DNA from: Burkholderia sp. Bp9142
Lineage (GTDB): Bacteria; Pseudomonadota; Gammaproteobacteria; Burkholderiales; Burkholderiaceae
Length of the DNA: 64,000 nt
Direction: 5' to 3'
Assembly (NCBI RefSeq): GCF_003853415.1
Contig: NZ_QTPP01000014.1
Span: forward strand, 111,497-175,496
Positions 28,956 to 38,830 of the stretch are shown in pieces (within the stretch, counting starts at the first letter, position 1; every line of letters begins with the position of its first letter). Made by a program: the position numbers and the translations under genes. The notes beneath the pieces were generated by a model that was not told the origin of the DNA, made no database searches, and saw only the letters and a program-made list of their open reading frames with translations.

Positions 28956-29333
28956 ATGCCTGACGACCCCGGTGAAGTTGCGCGCGCGAGCTATCGCGCG
29001 TATGTCGACAAGGACCGCGATGCGATCGAAGCGCTGATCGCGCCGGACTTCCATTTCACGAGCCCGCTCGACAACCGGCTCGACCGCGATGCGTATCTGG
29101 CGCGCTGCTGGCCGAACAGCGCGATGCTCGCCGGCTTCGAGTTCGTCGACGTCGCCGTGCACGGTGAATGCGTGTTCGTCGTGTACGAAGCCGAAACGAG
29201 CGCCGGCAGGCGGTTCCGGAACGCGGAGCGATTGCGCGTCCGCGAAGGGCGGATCGTCGAGGCCGAGGTGTATTTCGGCTGGTATGTGCCGCACCAGGCG
29301 CCTGATGGCGGGTTCATCGAATCCGGCGGTTGA
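28956..29333 (+). CDS. SnoaL/NTF2-like fold protein
   Basis: A 125-residue single-domain protein of the NTF2/SnoaL-like superfamily, recognised by ARASYRAYVDKDRDAIEALI, FHFTSPLDNRLDRDAYLARC and the C-terminal strands ending VYFGWYVP. Such proteins are small cone-shaped enzymes or ligand binders; no catalytic residue assignment is possible here. The start follows a strong GGAGGT at the right distance, so the longer TTG-initiated form is unlikely. Confidence 0.85.
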   Translation: MPDDPGEVARASYRAYVDKDRDAIEALIAPDFHFTSPLDNRLDRDAYLARCWPNSAMLAGFEFVDVAVHGECVFVVYEAETSAGRRFRNAERLRVREGRIVEAEVYFGWYVPHQAPDGGFIESGG

Positions 29334-29357
29334 AGGCGTCCGTCAACACCGAAGCGC

Positions 29358-30158
29358 TTAACCCGCCGCATCCTCCCCCAGCGCCTGAATGAACCGCGAA
29401 AACAGTTCCGGCTGCGACGAGATCCCGAGCTTCGCGTAAAGGTGACGCCGATGCACCTTCACCGTCTCCGGTGAAATCGCCAGCCGCTCCGCGATTGCCT
29501 TCGACGAATTGCCGCGCAGCACCATTCGCGCGATCGACATCTCGCGATCGGTCAGCACGCCCGCGCCGAAGCGTGCGAGCGCCTGTTCGACGCGCGCGCC
29601 GAGATCGTCGTCGGGCGTCGCGCGCGCGGCATCGCCCACCAGCCGCCAGTGCTGCCGGATCGCCGCAAGCACCCACGGCATCGCGGCCGTCAGCTTGCCG
29701 AGCGGCTCGACGTCGAAGCGGGTGGCGGCGCCGAGCGACAGCGACAGCAGCAGGTCGGGATTCGGCCGCAACAGGATCTGGATTTCATCGTCGCCGACCG
29801 CATCGCGGAAGTAGCTCAGGAAATACTCGCTCTGCCGGAACAGGTCGGGCGCGACTTCCTCGAGCCGGTAGCAGCCGTCGGCGAGCCCGTCGTGCGCGGC
29901 CTGCAGGAACGGATCGAGCAGATATAACCCATTGAGGTAAAGCGGCACCGGCGACGCGCTGTCGGTGCCGCCCGTGTCGTATTCGTCGAGCACGAGCGGC
30001 ACGCCATCGCGGCCGATCGCGGTCGCGAGCGCATTGTCGAACGGCACCATTTCGTTGAGCAGCAGCACCAGGAAACGCCAGAAGCGCGGCTGGCCGAGAT
30101 GATCGATTGCGCGGCCGAGTGCCTGGTGCATCGCGATTTCGGAGAAGAGTCGATCCAT
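29358..30158 (-). CDS. LuxR-family transcriptional regulator
   Basis: A 266-residue regulator with an unrecognised N-terminal region of about 200 residues and a C-terminal LuxR helix-turn-helix at about 202-260 (LTDREMSIARMVLRGNSSKA, ISPETVKVHRRHLYAKLGIS). There is no receiver aspartate pattern and no autoinducer-binding signature. It is divergent from the APC permease and P1 peptidase genes across about 130 nt, so it probably controls their use of an amino-acid-like substrate. Confidence 0.9.
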   Translation of the reverse strand: MDRLFSEIAMHQALGRAIDHLGQPRFWRFLVLLLNEMVPFDNALATAIGRDGVPLVLDEYDTGGTDSASPVPLYLNGLYLLDPFLQAAHDGLADGCYRLEEVAPDLFRQSEYFLSYFRDAVGDDEIQILLRPNPDLLLSLSLGAATRFDVEPLGKLTAAMPWVLAAIRQHWRLVGDAARATPDDDLGARVEQALARFGAGVLTDREMSIARMVLRGNSSKAIAERLAISPETVKVHRRHLYAKLGISSQPELFSRFIQALGEDAAG

Positions 30159-30290
30159 ACCACCACCGGAGGGCGTAACACGAAGGGGGAATAGCGGTCC
30201 TGAAATTGGCTTCCTAGACTGCCACGCAATCAATCGGGCCCGAGTATGGGTGTTCAAAAAAGTGCAGCATAGGCGCAATAGGAGAACGAA

Positions 30291-31697
30291 ATGGCGATGA
30301 TGTCGGAATCGACGGGCACGCTGCAAGCGACGCCTGCCACGGAAGACGCGCCGCGCGCGTTGTCGCAGACGCTCAGCGTGCGCGACGCGGTGATGATCAC
30401 CGTGTCGGGCGTGACGCCCGCAAGCTCGATCTTCGTGATCGCGCCGTTCGCGATCCAGCAGGCCGGCAGCGGCGCGGTGCTGTCGTTCGTGCTCGGCGGC
30501 GTGCTCGCGCTCGCCTTCGCCCTCTGCTACGCGGAGCTCAGCGCCGCGCACCGCAGCGCGGGCGGCGAATACGTGATGGCCAAGCGCGTGTTCGGCACGC
30601 TGCCCGGCTACCTGACCTTCATCACGGTGCTGTCGGTTAGCGTCTTCATTCCGGCCGTGCTCGCGAGCGGCGCCGCGCCGTACCTGAACAACGCACTCGG
30701 CACGCACTTCAGCAACCAGTCGGTCGCGCTCACGATCGTGCTGCTCAGCTATCTGCTCGGCATGCTGAACATCAAGACGAATGCGTGGATCACCGGCGCG
30801 TTTCTCGTCGTCGAGATCGGCGTGCTGATGCTGATCGCCGGGCTCGGCTTCGGCTCCCCGCAGCGCGGCGCCGACGTGCTGGTCGCGCCGGTCGTCGCGA
30901 GCGGCAATGCGCTGGTGCCGGCCACGCTCGCGGCGATCGTGCCCGCGATCGGCACGGCGATCTTCTGCTACAACGGCTTCGGCTCCGCCGCGTATCTCGC
31001 GGAAGACCTGCGCGGCGGCAACCGCAATGTCGCGAAGGCGGTGATCTATTCGCTGCTGGTGATCCTCGGCGTCGAACTGGTCCCGCTCACGGCAATCGTG
31101 CTCGGCGCGCCGTCGCTGACGGAGCTGACGAAGAGCGCCGACCCGATCGGCTATGTCGTGCGCTCGCTGAGCAACCCGGCGGTGTCGCGCGTGGTCAGCG
31201 GCGGGATCTTCCTGTCGGTGTTCAACGCGATCATCGCGATCGTGATCACGATGGGGCGCCTGCTGTACAGCAGCGGCCGGCATGCGCTCTGGTCGCGCGC
31301 CTGCAACCGCGCGTTCTCGACGATCCATCCGCGCTTCGAATCGCCGTGGCTCGCGACGCTCGCGCTGGCGGTGCCGTCGTCGGGGCTGGTGTTCGTGTCG
31401 AGCCTCGACGAGCTGACCGCATTCACGGTCGACCTGCTGCTGCTGATCTACCTGGTCGTCGGGCTGGCCGCGCTTGCGAGCCGGCTCGTGCGCCGCGACG
31501 TCGAACATCACTACCGGATGCCGCTGTGGCCCGTGACGCCGCTCGTCGCGGTCGCGGGCGCCGCGTATACGCTCTACACGACGCTGGCAACGGCGACGAA
31601 GCCGACCGACCTGATCATCATCGGCGGGCTGCTGGTGGCCGCGCTCGTGATGTATGGGACCTGGGCGCGCCACAGCGATGCGTTCCGCTCGCTCTGA
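30291..31697 (+). CDS. APC-family amino-acid permease
   Basis: A 468-residue APC-superfamily importer with about twelve membrane segments. TM1 contains VSGVTPASSIFVIAPFAI, and the intracellular loop after TM2 has SAAHRSAGGEYVMAKRVFG, typical of amino-acid permeases. It is followed 64 nt later by a P1-family aminopeptidase gene on the same strand, so the pair may import and cleave a beta- or D-amino-acid amide or small peptide. The divergent LuxR gene is a likely regulator. Confidence 0.92.
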   Translation: MAMMSESTGTLQATPATEDAPRALSQTLSVRDAVMITVSGVTPASSIFVIAPFAIQQAGSGAVLSFVLGGVLALAFALCYAELSAAHRSAGGEYVMAKRVFGTLPGYLTFITVLSVSVFIPAVLASGAAPYLNNALGTHFSNQSVALTIVLLSYLLGMLNIKTNAWITGAFLVVEIGVLMLIAGLGFGSPQRGADVLVAPVVASGNALVPATLAAIVPAIGTAIFCYNGFGSAAYLAEDLRGGNRNVAKAVIYSLLVILGVELVPLTAIVLGAPSLTELTKSADPIGYVVRSLSNPAVSRVVSGGIFLSVFNAIIAIVITMGRLLYSSGRHALWSRACNRAFSTIHPRFESPWLATLALAVPSSGLVFVSSLDELTAFTVDLLLLIYLVVGLAALASRLVRRDVEHHYRMPLWPVTPLVAVAGAAYTLYTTLATATKPTDLIIIGGLLVAALVMYGTWARHSDAFRSL

Positions 31698-31761
31698 ACC
31701 CCGCGTCGACACCTTGCCGTACCGAAACACCGAACCATCGAAACACTGGAGGAATTGCATC

Positions 31762-32871
31762 ATGCGCACGAGGGATCTCGGCATCCGCATCGGACTCGGC
31801 ACGCCGGGCCGCTTCAACGCGATCACGGACGTACCGGGCGTGCGGGTCGGACATTGCACGCTGAACGTCGAGAACGGCGACGCATCGATCCGCACCGGCG
31901 TCACCGTCATCGAGCCGCGCGCGGGCGCCGCGCACGATTCGCCGTGCTTCGCGGGTGTCCACGTGTTGAACGGCAACGGCGACGCGACCGGGCTCGAGTG
32001 GATCCGCGAAGCCGGCCTGCTGACGACGCCGATCGCGTATACGAACACGCACAGCGTCGGCACGGTGCGCGACGCGCTGGTCGCGAACGAACGCGAGGCG
32101 GCGGCCGGCCGCGTGTACTGGTGCATGCCGGTCGTGATGGAAACCTACGACGGCCTGCTCAACGACATCTGGGGGCAGCACGTGAGCGCCGCGCACGTGC
32201 AACGCGCGCTGGCCGCGGCACAGTCGGGGCCGGTCGCCGAAGGCGGCGTGGGCGGCGGCACGGGCATGATCTGCCACGAGTTCAAGGGTGGCATCGGCAC
32301 CGCGTCGCGGGTGGTCGCGGCCGGCGCGGGCGGCTGGACCGTCGGCGCGCTCGTGCAGGCGAACCACGGCGTGCGCGAGATGCTGCGCGTGGCCGGCTAT
32401 CCGGTCGGCGAAGTGCTGCGGCACGTGCCTTCGCCGTTTGGCGCGCCCGACGCGCAAGGCGAGGCCGGGATGGGCTCGATCGTCGTCACGATCGCGACCG
32501 ACGCGCCGCTGCTGCCGCATCAGTGCACGCGCCTCGCGCAGCGCGCGAGCATCGGGCTGGCGCGCGTCGGCGGCGGCACCGAGGATTCGAGCGGCGACAT
32601 CTTCCTGGCGTTCGCAACGGGCAACGACGGATTGCCGGCCGCGAACTACGGCAGCAAGGGTGCGCCGACGACGGCCGTGAAGATGGTGAACAACGACCAC
32701 ATCTCGGCGCTGTTCGTCGCGGCCGCGGAAGCGGTGGAGGAAGCGATCGTGAACGCGCTGGTCGCGGGGAGCGACGTCGAGTCGCGCGGCGTGCGGGTCG
32801 AAGGGCTGGGGCAGGCGCGCTTGCTGGATGCGTTGCGCGAAGTGGGGTGGCGGCCGGGACGCGGCGCCTGA
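31762..32871 (+). CDS. P1-family aminopeptidase (DmpA/BapA type, self-cleaving)
   Basis: A 369-residue N-terminal-nucleophile hydrolase related to L-aminopeptidase D-Ala-esterase/amidase DmpA. Members cleave themselves before a serine that becomes the nucleophile; the matching site is Gly238-Ser239 in GEAGMGSIVVTIATDAPL. Other family stretches are NAITDVPGVRVGH and GGVGGGTGMICHEFKGGIGT. The start follows GGAGG at 31749. It probably acts on the substrate brought in by the adjacent APC permease, for instance a beta-peptide or amino-acid amide. Confidence 0.93.
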   Translation: MRTRDLGIRIGLGTPGRFNAITDVPGVRVGHCTLNVENGDASIRTGVTVIEPRAGAAHDSPCFAGVHVLNGNGDATGLEWIREAGLLTTPIAYTNTHSVGTVRDALVANEREAAAGRVYWCMPVVMETYDGLLNDIWGQHVSAAHVQRALAAAQSGPVAEGGVGGGTGMICHEFKGGIGTASRVVAAGAGGWTVGALVQANHGVREMLRVAGYPVGEVLRHVPSPFGAPDAQGEAGMGSIVVTIATDAPLLPHQCTRLAQRASIGLARVGGGTEDSSGDIFLAFATGNDGLPAANYGSKGAPTTAVKMVNNDHISALFVAAAEAVEEAIVNALVAGSDVESRGVRVEGLGQARLLDALREVGWRPGRGA

Positions 32872-32880
32872 AAGGGCATG

Positions 32881-32902
32881 CGCCGCTTCACTCGAAGCGG
32901 CG
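32881..32902. terminator. Hairpin after the P1 peptidase gene
   Basis: A perfect 9-bp stem (CGCCGCTTC / GAAGCGGCG) with an ACTC loop lies 10 nt after the peptidase stop and before the convergent small secreted protein. No T-run follows, so termination is only plausible. Confidence 0.5.
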
Positions 32903-33009
32903 TGGCGGGCAGTGTCGTTGCGGCGATCGGCCGGCGCGTCGTGCGCGCGCGCATGCGATGCGTGCGAAGCGCGCGCGGCGGGCCTGGCCGTGACGACGCG
33001 GCGTCATGC

Positions 33010-33222
33010 TCAGCTGCCGAAGTAGACGTTGCAGAAGCTGACGGGGCCGACGCATGCGTCAGGGTCGTCCTGCTTCGATTGCGCACGATCGACGCGGCCG
33101 GCAGCCTGGACGGCTTCGGCGCGGTTCGCCGGTTGCTGCGCGCGGTCGGCCGGCGCGGACTGGGCGTGCGCGACAGCGGCGGTGAGCGACAGCGCAACGA
33201 GGGCGAGGTGCAGCGGCTTCAT
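33010..33222 (-). CDS. Small secreted protein (70 aa)
   Basis: A 70-residue protein with a clear signal peptide (about 1-20, LALVALSLTAAVAHA). The mature part is polar and rich in Ala, Gln, Arg and Asp, with two cysteines near the C-terminus (DACVGPVSFCNVYFGS) that could form a disulfide. The ATG is preceded by AGGAG. I do not recognise the family; start signal, signal peptide and codon use support a real gene. Confidence 0.75.
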   Translation of the reverse strand: MKPLHLALVALSLTAAVAHAQSAPADRAQQPANRAEAVQAAGRVDRAQSKQDDPDACVGPVSFCNVYFGS

Positions 33223-33380
33223 TTCAGTTTCTCCTGGGTCAGTGCCAGTCTCGCTGGCAGTGAGGAAACTATAGGCCCGCACTGCTTGAAGATTAATTAC
33301 CGCGGATGCAGAGGTTATTTCCAATCGGAACAAGGTTGAACGTTGCGCACGCATCGAGTGCCGCCGCTTGCCGTCGACGG

Positions 33381-35564
33381 TCAGTGACGGCGGTGGTTGA
33401 ACGGTGCGTCCTTGTCCAGCAGCGCGCTGCGGATGAAGTGAAGGCAGCCGACGATGCGCTGCATGCGGTGGCGCGCGTCGGGCACCGCGTACCACGCGTG
33501 CAGCGTGTGCTGCGCGGCGCGGATCGCCAGGTTCACGGATTTCAGCGTGCGCGCGTGGTGGACGGGTGTCGGATCGTCGAAGAAGCGCGGCAGCTCGCGC
33601 AGCACTGCATCGACCGACTCGGTCCAGCGCAGCGTCTGCGGCGGTTTGGATTCGCAGAACCCGTGCAGCTCGTCGCGCAGGTCGATCACCGCATGGCCGA
33701 CTTCGAGCGTCGCCAGCATCCAGCGCAGCGCGTCGCGATGCTGGCGCGTGCGCTTGACGAGCAGCGTGCGCAGCTGCGCCATCAGGTCGTGCGTGCTCGA
33801 CTGGAAGCGCGCGGCGAGGCCCTCGCGCGCGCTTTCGCACGCGAGCGTGACCTGGCGGCGCAGATCGTGCGCGATGCGCGACGTGAGCCACGGCATGTGG
33901 GTCGGAAACACCACGGCAAACACGATCGAACACGCAAGCATCGCGACGACAACGGCGAAACCGTTGTTGATCAGCACCTCGGGCGTATACGCGATTGCGT
34001 TGTCAGGGCCTGCCAGCAGGCAGAAGAACACCGCGAAACCGATCCCGTAGCCGGACAGGCCCGGACGCATCGCGAGAAACGCGCCGAGGCCGAGCACCGG
34101 CGCGAGTGCCGCGCACAGCAGCGGAAAACCGTCGATGTTCGGATACACGTAACAGAGGAACACATAGCCGACCGCCGTCGCGAACGCCGCGCCCACGCCC
34201 ATCTGCGCGACGAACTTCGGCGCGCGCGGCGACGTCGAGCTCAGCGCGCACGCGATCGCGGTGGCGATCACGGCGAGCGAGCCGCTCGGCCATTCGGATG
34301 CGATCCAGAACGCGCTCATCGCGCCGACGGCGACGAGCGTGCGCAGGAATGCGAAGCCGACGAAGAACGTATTGGTCTTCACCGCGTAGTGGGTGACGGA
34401 ACGTTCGAACGCGTGATCGTCCTGGTCGAGCGACGCGTTGGTGTCGGCATAGCCGAGATATTCGCCGATGAAGCGATACATCAGCTCGATCGCGGTATCG
34501 AAGTCCAGCAGGCCGCCCGCCGCGTGATCCTCGATCTCGCGGCGCGACGCGCGCGCGGCCTTCGGCAACGCGGTGTGGAAGCGGCGCAGTTCGAGCAGCG
34601 CGCCGGTGGTCGACGCGCTGCCGCGCTGCCGCTCGTCGCGCAATGCGGCGATCCGCCGCGCGAGCGCATCGATGTGCGGCGCGAGCGCGTCGAGCACGGC
34701 GTCCGAGCGGCTCGTGCGCAGGCGCTTGACGAGCTGATGCAGCGCATGCAATCGCGTGCACGCATTCATGAACTCGCTGTTCAGCCGCGCGAGCCGGCGG
34801 CTGCGCGCGCGAATGTGCGGATCCTCGAACGAGGCGAACGCGCGGTTGGCTTCGAAGCCGACGATCTCGTCGACGAAATCGGCGAAGCGCCGTTCGAATT
34901 CGCCGCGCGCGAGGCTGCCCGACAGCGCGCCTGCCGCGAATGCCGCGAACTTCACATGACGCACGCTCAGCGAGCGCATCAGCGCCTTCGCGGAGCTGAG
35001 CGGCAGGATCAGCGCGCTGACCGCGCCGGAGCACGCGATGCCCAGCGCGACCTCGGCGGCGCGCGTGAGCGCGGACTGGAACAGCGCCTGCGGCGTCATC
35101 ACCGCGGGCAGCCCGATCAGCGCGGCCGTATAGCCGGCGAGCACGAACCCGTACCAGCGGAAGTGACGGTTGCGCACGGCGAGCGCGATGCAGCCGCCGA
35201 CCCACAGCGTGATGCCGGCCATGTACAGCTCCGGCTGCTGCGCGAACAGCCCGCCGAGCGCGAGCGCGGCGACGAGGCCGGCCGCCGTGCCGAGCACGCG
35301 ATAGAAACTCTTCGCGAACACCATCCCCGACAGCGGCTGCATCAGCACGAACACGGTCGTCATCGCGGTGCGCGGCTGCGACATCTCGAGCCGCATCGCG
35401 ATGCCCATCGCGAGCAGCGCCGCGAGCACGGTCTTGGCGAGGTGCAGCCAGATCAGCCCGTCGCTCGCGGCCCAGTCGCGCGCGGCGCCGCCGAGCGGAT
35501 CGAGCCAGGCTCTCCATCGTGCGGGTTCGACGGAAGGTCGCTCGATCGCAGATTGTGGCTTCAT
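33381..35564 (-). CDS. FUSC-family (YccS/AaeB-like) membrane transporter
   Basis: A 727-residue inner-membrane protein with the two-block FUSC layout: an N-terminal membrane bundle (about 40-185; TAMTTVFVLMQPLSGMVFAK), a soluble helical region (about 190-400), a second membrane bundle (about 400-560) and a C-terminal soluble tail. AaeB-type members export aromatic carboxylic acids; others affect envelope stress. It is divergent from a LysR gene about 200 nt away, the arrangement seen for aromatic-acid efflux, so control by that LysR is likely. Confidence 0.9.
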   Translation of the reverse strand: MKPQSAIERPSVEPARWRAWLDPLGGAARDWAASDGLIWLHLAKTVLAALLAMGIAMRLEMSQPRTAMTTVFVLMQPLSGMVFAKSFYRVLGTAAGLVAALALGGLFAQQPELYMAGITLWVGGCIALAVRNRHFRWYGFVLAGYTAALIGLPAVMTPQALFQSALTRAAEVALGIACSGAVSALILPLSSAKALMRSLSVRHVKFAAFAAGALSGSLARGEFERRFADFVDEIVGFEANRAFASFEDPHIRARSRRLARLNSEFMNACTRLHALHQLVKRLRTSRSDAVLDALAPHIDALARRIAALRDERQRGSASTTGALLELRRFHTALPKAARASRREIEDHAAGGLLDFDTAIELMYRFIGEYLGYADTNASLDQDDHAFERSVTHYAVKTNTFFVGFAFLRTLVAVGAMSAFWIASEWPSGSLAVIATAIACALSSTSPRAPKFVAQMGVGAAFATAVGYVFLCYVYPNIDGFPLLCAALAPVLGLGAFLAMRPGLSGYGIGFAVFFCLLAGPDNAIAYTPEVLINNGFAVVVAMLACSIVFAVVFPTHMPWLTSRIAHDLRRQVTLACESAREGLAARFQSSTHDLMAQLRTLLVKRTRQHRDALRWMLATLEVGHAVIDLRDELHGFCESKPPQTLRWTESVDAVLRELPRFFDDPTPVHHARTLKSVNLAIRAAQHTLHAWYAVPDARHRMQRIVGCLHFIRSALLDKDAPFNHRRH

Positions 35565-35765
35565 GAAAAGAGGGGGCCGGTGCGGGGCCGGGCAGGGTGC
35601 CGCGGCGCGTCCGGACGGGGCCGTTCGACTGGTGAGGCGCCGATTGTAGGAGCGCGGCGCGCGGGCATTAACGCAGCTGCGGGGAAACGATAGTTGCAGG
35701 CCGCGTAACAATCTGTCGCCCCCGCTGGAGGAAAATGGCGGCTCTGCTACAGGTGGTTCACAGGA

Positions 35766-36713
35766 ATGGATACGCTACAAAACATGCGGGTGTTTACGCG
35801 CGTCGTCGAGACGGGCAGTTTCACCGCGGCCGCGCAATCGCTGAATTCGACGACGGGCGCGATGTCGCGCGCCGTGTCGGAGCTCGAGGCGCGCCTGCGC
35901 ACCCGTCTGATGAATCGCTCGACGCGCCGTCTCGCGCTGACGTCGGCCGGAGAAAGCTATCTGCGGCGCTGCCGCCAGATCCTCGCCGACGTCGATCGCG
36001 CCGAAGAAGAGGCGAGCTGCGCGCACGAGCGGCCGGCCGGCGTGCTGCGCATGCACAGCTTCGCGAGCGTCGGCCATCACTACGTGATGCCCGCGCTGAC
36101 GCGCTATCACACGCAGTATCCGGACGTGTCGATCGAGCTGTCGCTGTCGCAGCGCATGCCCGACCTGTTCGACGGCACGAGCGACATGGCGGTCGTGACC
36201 GCGTCGTCGCTGCCCGATTCGGAGCTCGTGTCGCACCTGCTGGGCTCGACCTTCAGCATCCTTTGCGCGTCGCCCGAGTACGTGAAGCGCCACGGCGCGC
36301 CGGCCCGCCCGCAGGATCTCGGCGCGCACGCGTGCCTGACGCTCTGCACGCCTGCATTTCCGACCCACGAATGGGTGCTCGAGGGCGCCGAGGGCGTCGA
36401 GCAGATCCATGTCGCCGGGCCGGTGCAGACCAATACGGCCGAGTCGCTCGCGCTGGCGATCCGCGACGGCATCGGGATCGGCATGCTGCCGCTGTATTCG
36501 GCGATCGACGCGCTGCAGGACGGCACGCTCGTGCGCGTGCTGCCCGGGCATATCCTGCAGAAGATGAATGTGTATGCGCTGTATCCGTCGCGCCGCTTCG
36601 TCGACGCGAAGGTGCGCACCTGGGTCGAGATGCTGCGTGCGCAGGTGCCGGGGATGATCGCGCGCGACGTCGAGATGCTGAACGCGATCGACCGCGAACC
36701 GCAGGCTGCCTGA
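35766..36713 (+). CDS. LysR-family transcriptional regulator
   Basis: A 315-residue LysR protein of the AaeR/CrgA-like subgroup. Residues 1-60 form the winged helix (MDTLQNMRVFTRVVETGSFT) and the effector domain starts near 90. It is divergent from the FUSC transporter gene with about 200 nt between the starts. Inference: it controls FUSC-mediated efflux, by analogy with the AaeR/AaeB pair. Confidence 0.93.
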   Translation: MDTLQNMRVFTRVVETGSFTAAAQSLNSTTGAMSRAVSELEARLRTRLMNRSTRRLALTSAGESYLRRCRQILADVDRAEEEASCAHERPAGVLRMHSFASVGHHYVMPALTRYHTQYPDVSIELSLSQRMPDLFDGTSDMAVVTASSLPDSELVSHLLGSTFSILCASPEYVKRHGAPARPQDLGAHACLTLCTPAFPTHEWVLEGAEGVEQIHVAGPVQTNTAESLALAIRDGIGIGMLPLYSAIDALQDGTLVRVLPGHILQKMNVYALYPSRRFVDAKVRTWVEMLRAQVPGMIARDVEMLNAIDREPQAA

Positions 36714-36853
36714 GGGCGAACACGGAAACAGGATGGAGGATGGCGGCGTGCCGGACGGCGCGCTGTCCGGCCGCATCGTTACGGGCCGGTTCGCGCGATA
36801 TCCGCCGCGCCCGCTGGACACATGTCATGCGGGCGCGGCGTTGCTGCATGCAT

Positions 36854-37156
36854 TCAGAGCGCGGGCTTCGCTGCCACGCCCGATTCGGTTGCGCCCGCAC
36901 CGGCCGGGCCATATGCGGCTTGCGCAGCCTTGTGCTCGGCGAGCCGTTTTGCTGCCAGGCGTTCCTGCGCGGCCATGATGTCGTCCGGATAGTTGCCGGC
37001 GTCGCCGAGCGACGGGTTGTAGCCCACCGATTCGAGGTCATAGAGCTCCTGCAGCACCTGCGCACGCGTGACGGGCGACTTTGCGGATTGCGCGAACGAC
37101 AGGGCCGGTGCGGCAAGCAGGACGGCAGCGGCGGCGGTTACGACGAGCGATTTCAC
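36854..37156 (-). CDS. DUF4148 secreted protein
   Basis: A 100-residue exported protein of the DUF4148 family, common in Burkholderiales. The signal peptide is about 1-22 (AAAAVLLAAPALSFA). The mature start is TRAQVLQELYDLESVGYNPS, followed by a short DDIMAAQERLAA helix. GTG at 37156 is the start, preceded by AGGAGA; no ATG fits. The function of the family is unknown. Confidence 0.9.
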   Translation of the reverse strand: MKSLVVTAAAAVLLAAPALSFAQSAKSPVTRAQVLQELYDLESVGYNPSLGDAGNYPDDIMAAQERLAAKRLAEHKAAQAAYGPAGAGATESGVAAKPAL

Positions 37157-37379
37157 GATGTTCTCCTGTGGACGGGGTAGCGGGCCGGTTCGGTGATCGA
37201 GGTTCGATCCGAACCGTCGACGCCAGTCTATGCAGCGCGCATCGTCACAAAAACCCCGATTCCCGGCAGGCAGCTTTCCAGATGGCACAACATTGGGGCG
37301 CGCCGCCCGCGGCGCATGAACCCGTCTGTCAGGACAGGTTCACGGCTGACGGGCGACGCGCCGTCCTGCGGAGCAGAAC

Positions 37380-38522
37380 TCAGAACCGCGTACGCATGCC
37401 GATCGTGCCGACGATCTGGTTCGCGGTGCTCGATGCGCCGCCCGACGTGTTGATGAACGCCTGGTAGCCGCGGCCCGACGCGTGCTGGTACATCGCTTCC
37501 GCGTACAGGTCGGTGCGGCGCGACAGCTTGTACACCGCCTGCAGGTCGACCTGGTGCCACTTCGGATCGGTGCCGTGCTTGCTGTCCGGGTTCGACACGC
37601 TGGCGTCTGTGTACACGTAGGCCGCGCCGAGGCTGACGGCCGGCGTCACCGCATAGCGCACGTTCACGTCGTAGTTGTTGAACGCGACCTGGCCGGTGGA
37701 GCCGAACGAGCCCGAATTGTCGTATTGCGAGCGCGTATAGACGAAGCCGACCGTCGCCGGGCCGAACACGTAGCTGACACCGCCACCGTACGTGCGCATG
37801 CGGTCCGCGCCTACCGACCAGCCGCCCTGGCTCACGCTCTTCGCTTCGGCCACGTCGGTCGCGCCCGGGCTCGCGCTCGTCGAGCCCTTCGTGCCGTTCA
37901 TCTGCAGGTACGCGCCGGCCAGCTTCAGCGGGCCGTTCGTGTAGCTCGCCGCCACGCTGTACGCGCGGTTGCCGGCGAAGTTCGTCGAGTTCGAGAAGCC
38001 GTACAGCGCGCCGACCTTGAAGCCCGCGAGCGTATCGCTCGTGTACTTCACCGCGTTGTTGATGCGCACCGAGTGGTTCAGGTTGTCGTTGTCGAACGGA
38101 TGCGCGAAGCCCGCATCGCCGAAGTCGCCGGCCGTCGCGGACAGCGGCGCGACGAAGTCGACCATCGTGTCGTACTGGCGGCCGAGCGTCAGCGTGCCGT
38201 AGCCGCTGTGGGTCAGGCCGACGTAGGCGTGACGGCCGAACAGCTTGCCGTCCTGGCCGAGCGCGCCGTTGTTCGCGTTGAAGCCGTTCTCGAGCACGAA
38301 CAGCGCCTTCAGGCCGCCGCCGAGATCCTCGGTGCCGCGCAGGCCGAAGCGGCTGCCGTTGATGGTGCCGGTGGTCATGCGCCACAGCGATGCGCCGCCC
38401 GCGTTGTTGGTGTAGGCGATGCCGGCGTCGATCAGGCCGTACAGCGTGACCGAGCTCTGTGCGTGGGCGAGCGGGGCGAACAGCGCGGCCGTGCATGCGG
38501 CGGCAACCAGGGTTTTTTTCAT
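37380..38522 (-). CDS. Gram-negative general porin (trimeric 16-strand type)
   Basis: A 380-residue outer-membrane porin. The signal peptide is 1-21, ending AHA before QSSVTLYGLIDAGIAY, the classic first strand of Burkholderia/Neisseria-type porins. Repeated amphipathic strands run through the protein, and it ends with the terminal aromatic Phe needed for outer-membrane assembly (GTIGMRTRF). The constriction loop lies near RAYVGLTHSGYGTLTLGRQ-type sequence. It stands alone in its own transcription unit. Confidence 0.95.
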   Translation of the reverse strand: MKKTLVAAACTAALFAPLAHAQSSVTLYGLIDAGIAYTNNAGGASLWRMTTGTINGSRFGLRGTEDLGGGLKALFVLENGFNANNGALGQDGKLFGRHAYVGLTHSGYGTLTLGRQYDTMVDFVAPLSATAGDFGDAGFAHPFDNDNLNHSVRINNAVKYTSDTLAGFKVGALYGFSNSTNFAGNRAYSVAASYTNGPLKLAGAYLQMNGTKGSTSASPGATDVAEAKSVSQGGWSVGADRMRTYGGGVSYVFGPATVGFVYTRSQYDNSGSFGSTGQVAFNNYDVNVRYAVTPAVSLGAAYVYTDASVSNPDSKHGTDPKWHQVDLQAVYKLSRRTDLYAEAMYQHASGRGYQAFINTSGGASSTANQIVGTIGMRTRF

Positions 38523-38830
38523 GTAGCAGCTCCTGCGTGTGGGACGGGTGACCAAAGTTCGGCGCAAGTGTAGGGGCGGGTTCGCGCGATTCCGGCCGTC
38601 GGCGCGCGAGCGCTCCATTGCGCGTTGTGCAACAGTGCGTCACACGCCGTTCACAAATCGGTGCCGAGGCCCAATGGCGCGCGTTTTCGCCGACGGCGCG
38701 CCACGAGATGCGGGGGCGTCGCGCACGCCGTGTCGCGCATTGACAACACGCACGGCGCCGGCGCGGGAGTTGATTGCGGCGCCGCGCGCGTGGAGAATGA
38801 GCAGACCCATACCGAGATCCGGAGACCCCG
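38523..38830. other. Divergent promoter interval
   Basis: About 308 nt between the porin gene (minus) and the glyoxalase-fold gene (plus). I see no gene. The porin promoter and ribosome site lie at its left end; CGGAGACCCCG just before 38831 is the ribosome site of the glyoxalase-fold gene. Confidence 0.5.

Noticed and set aside
33223..33933. Longer 307-codon form of the small secreted protein
   Set aside because: The upstream part is antisense to the start of the FUSC gene's complement and lacks a signal; the ATG at 33222 has a ribosome site and begins a signal peptide.
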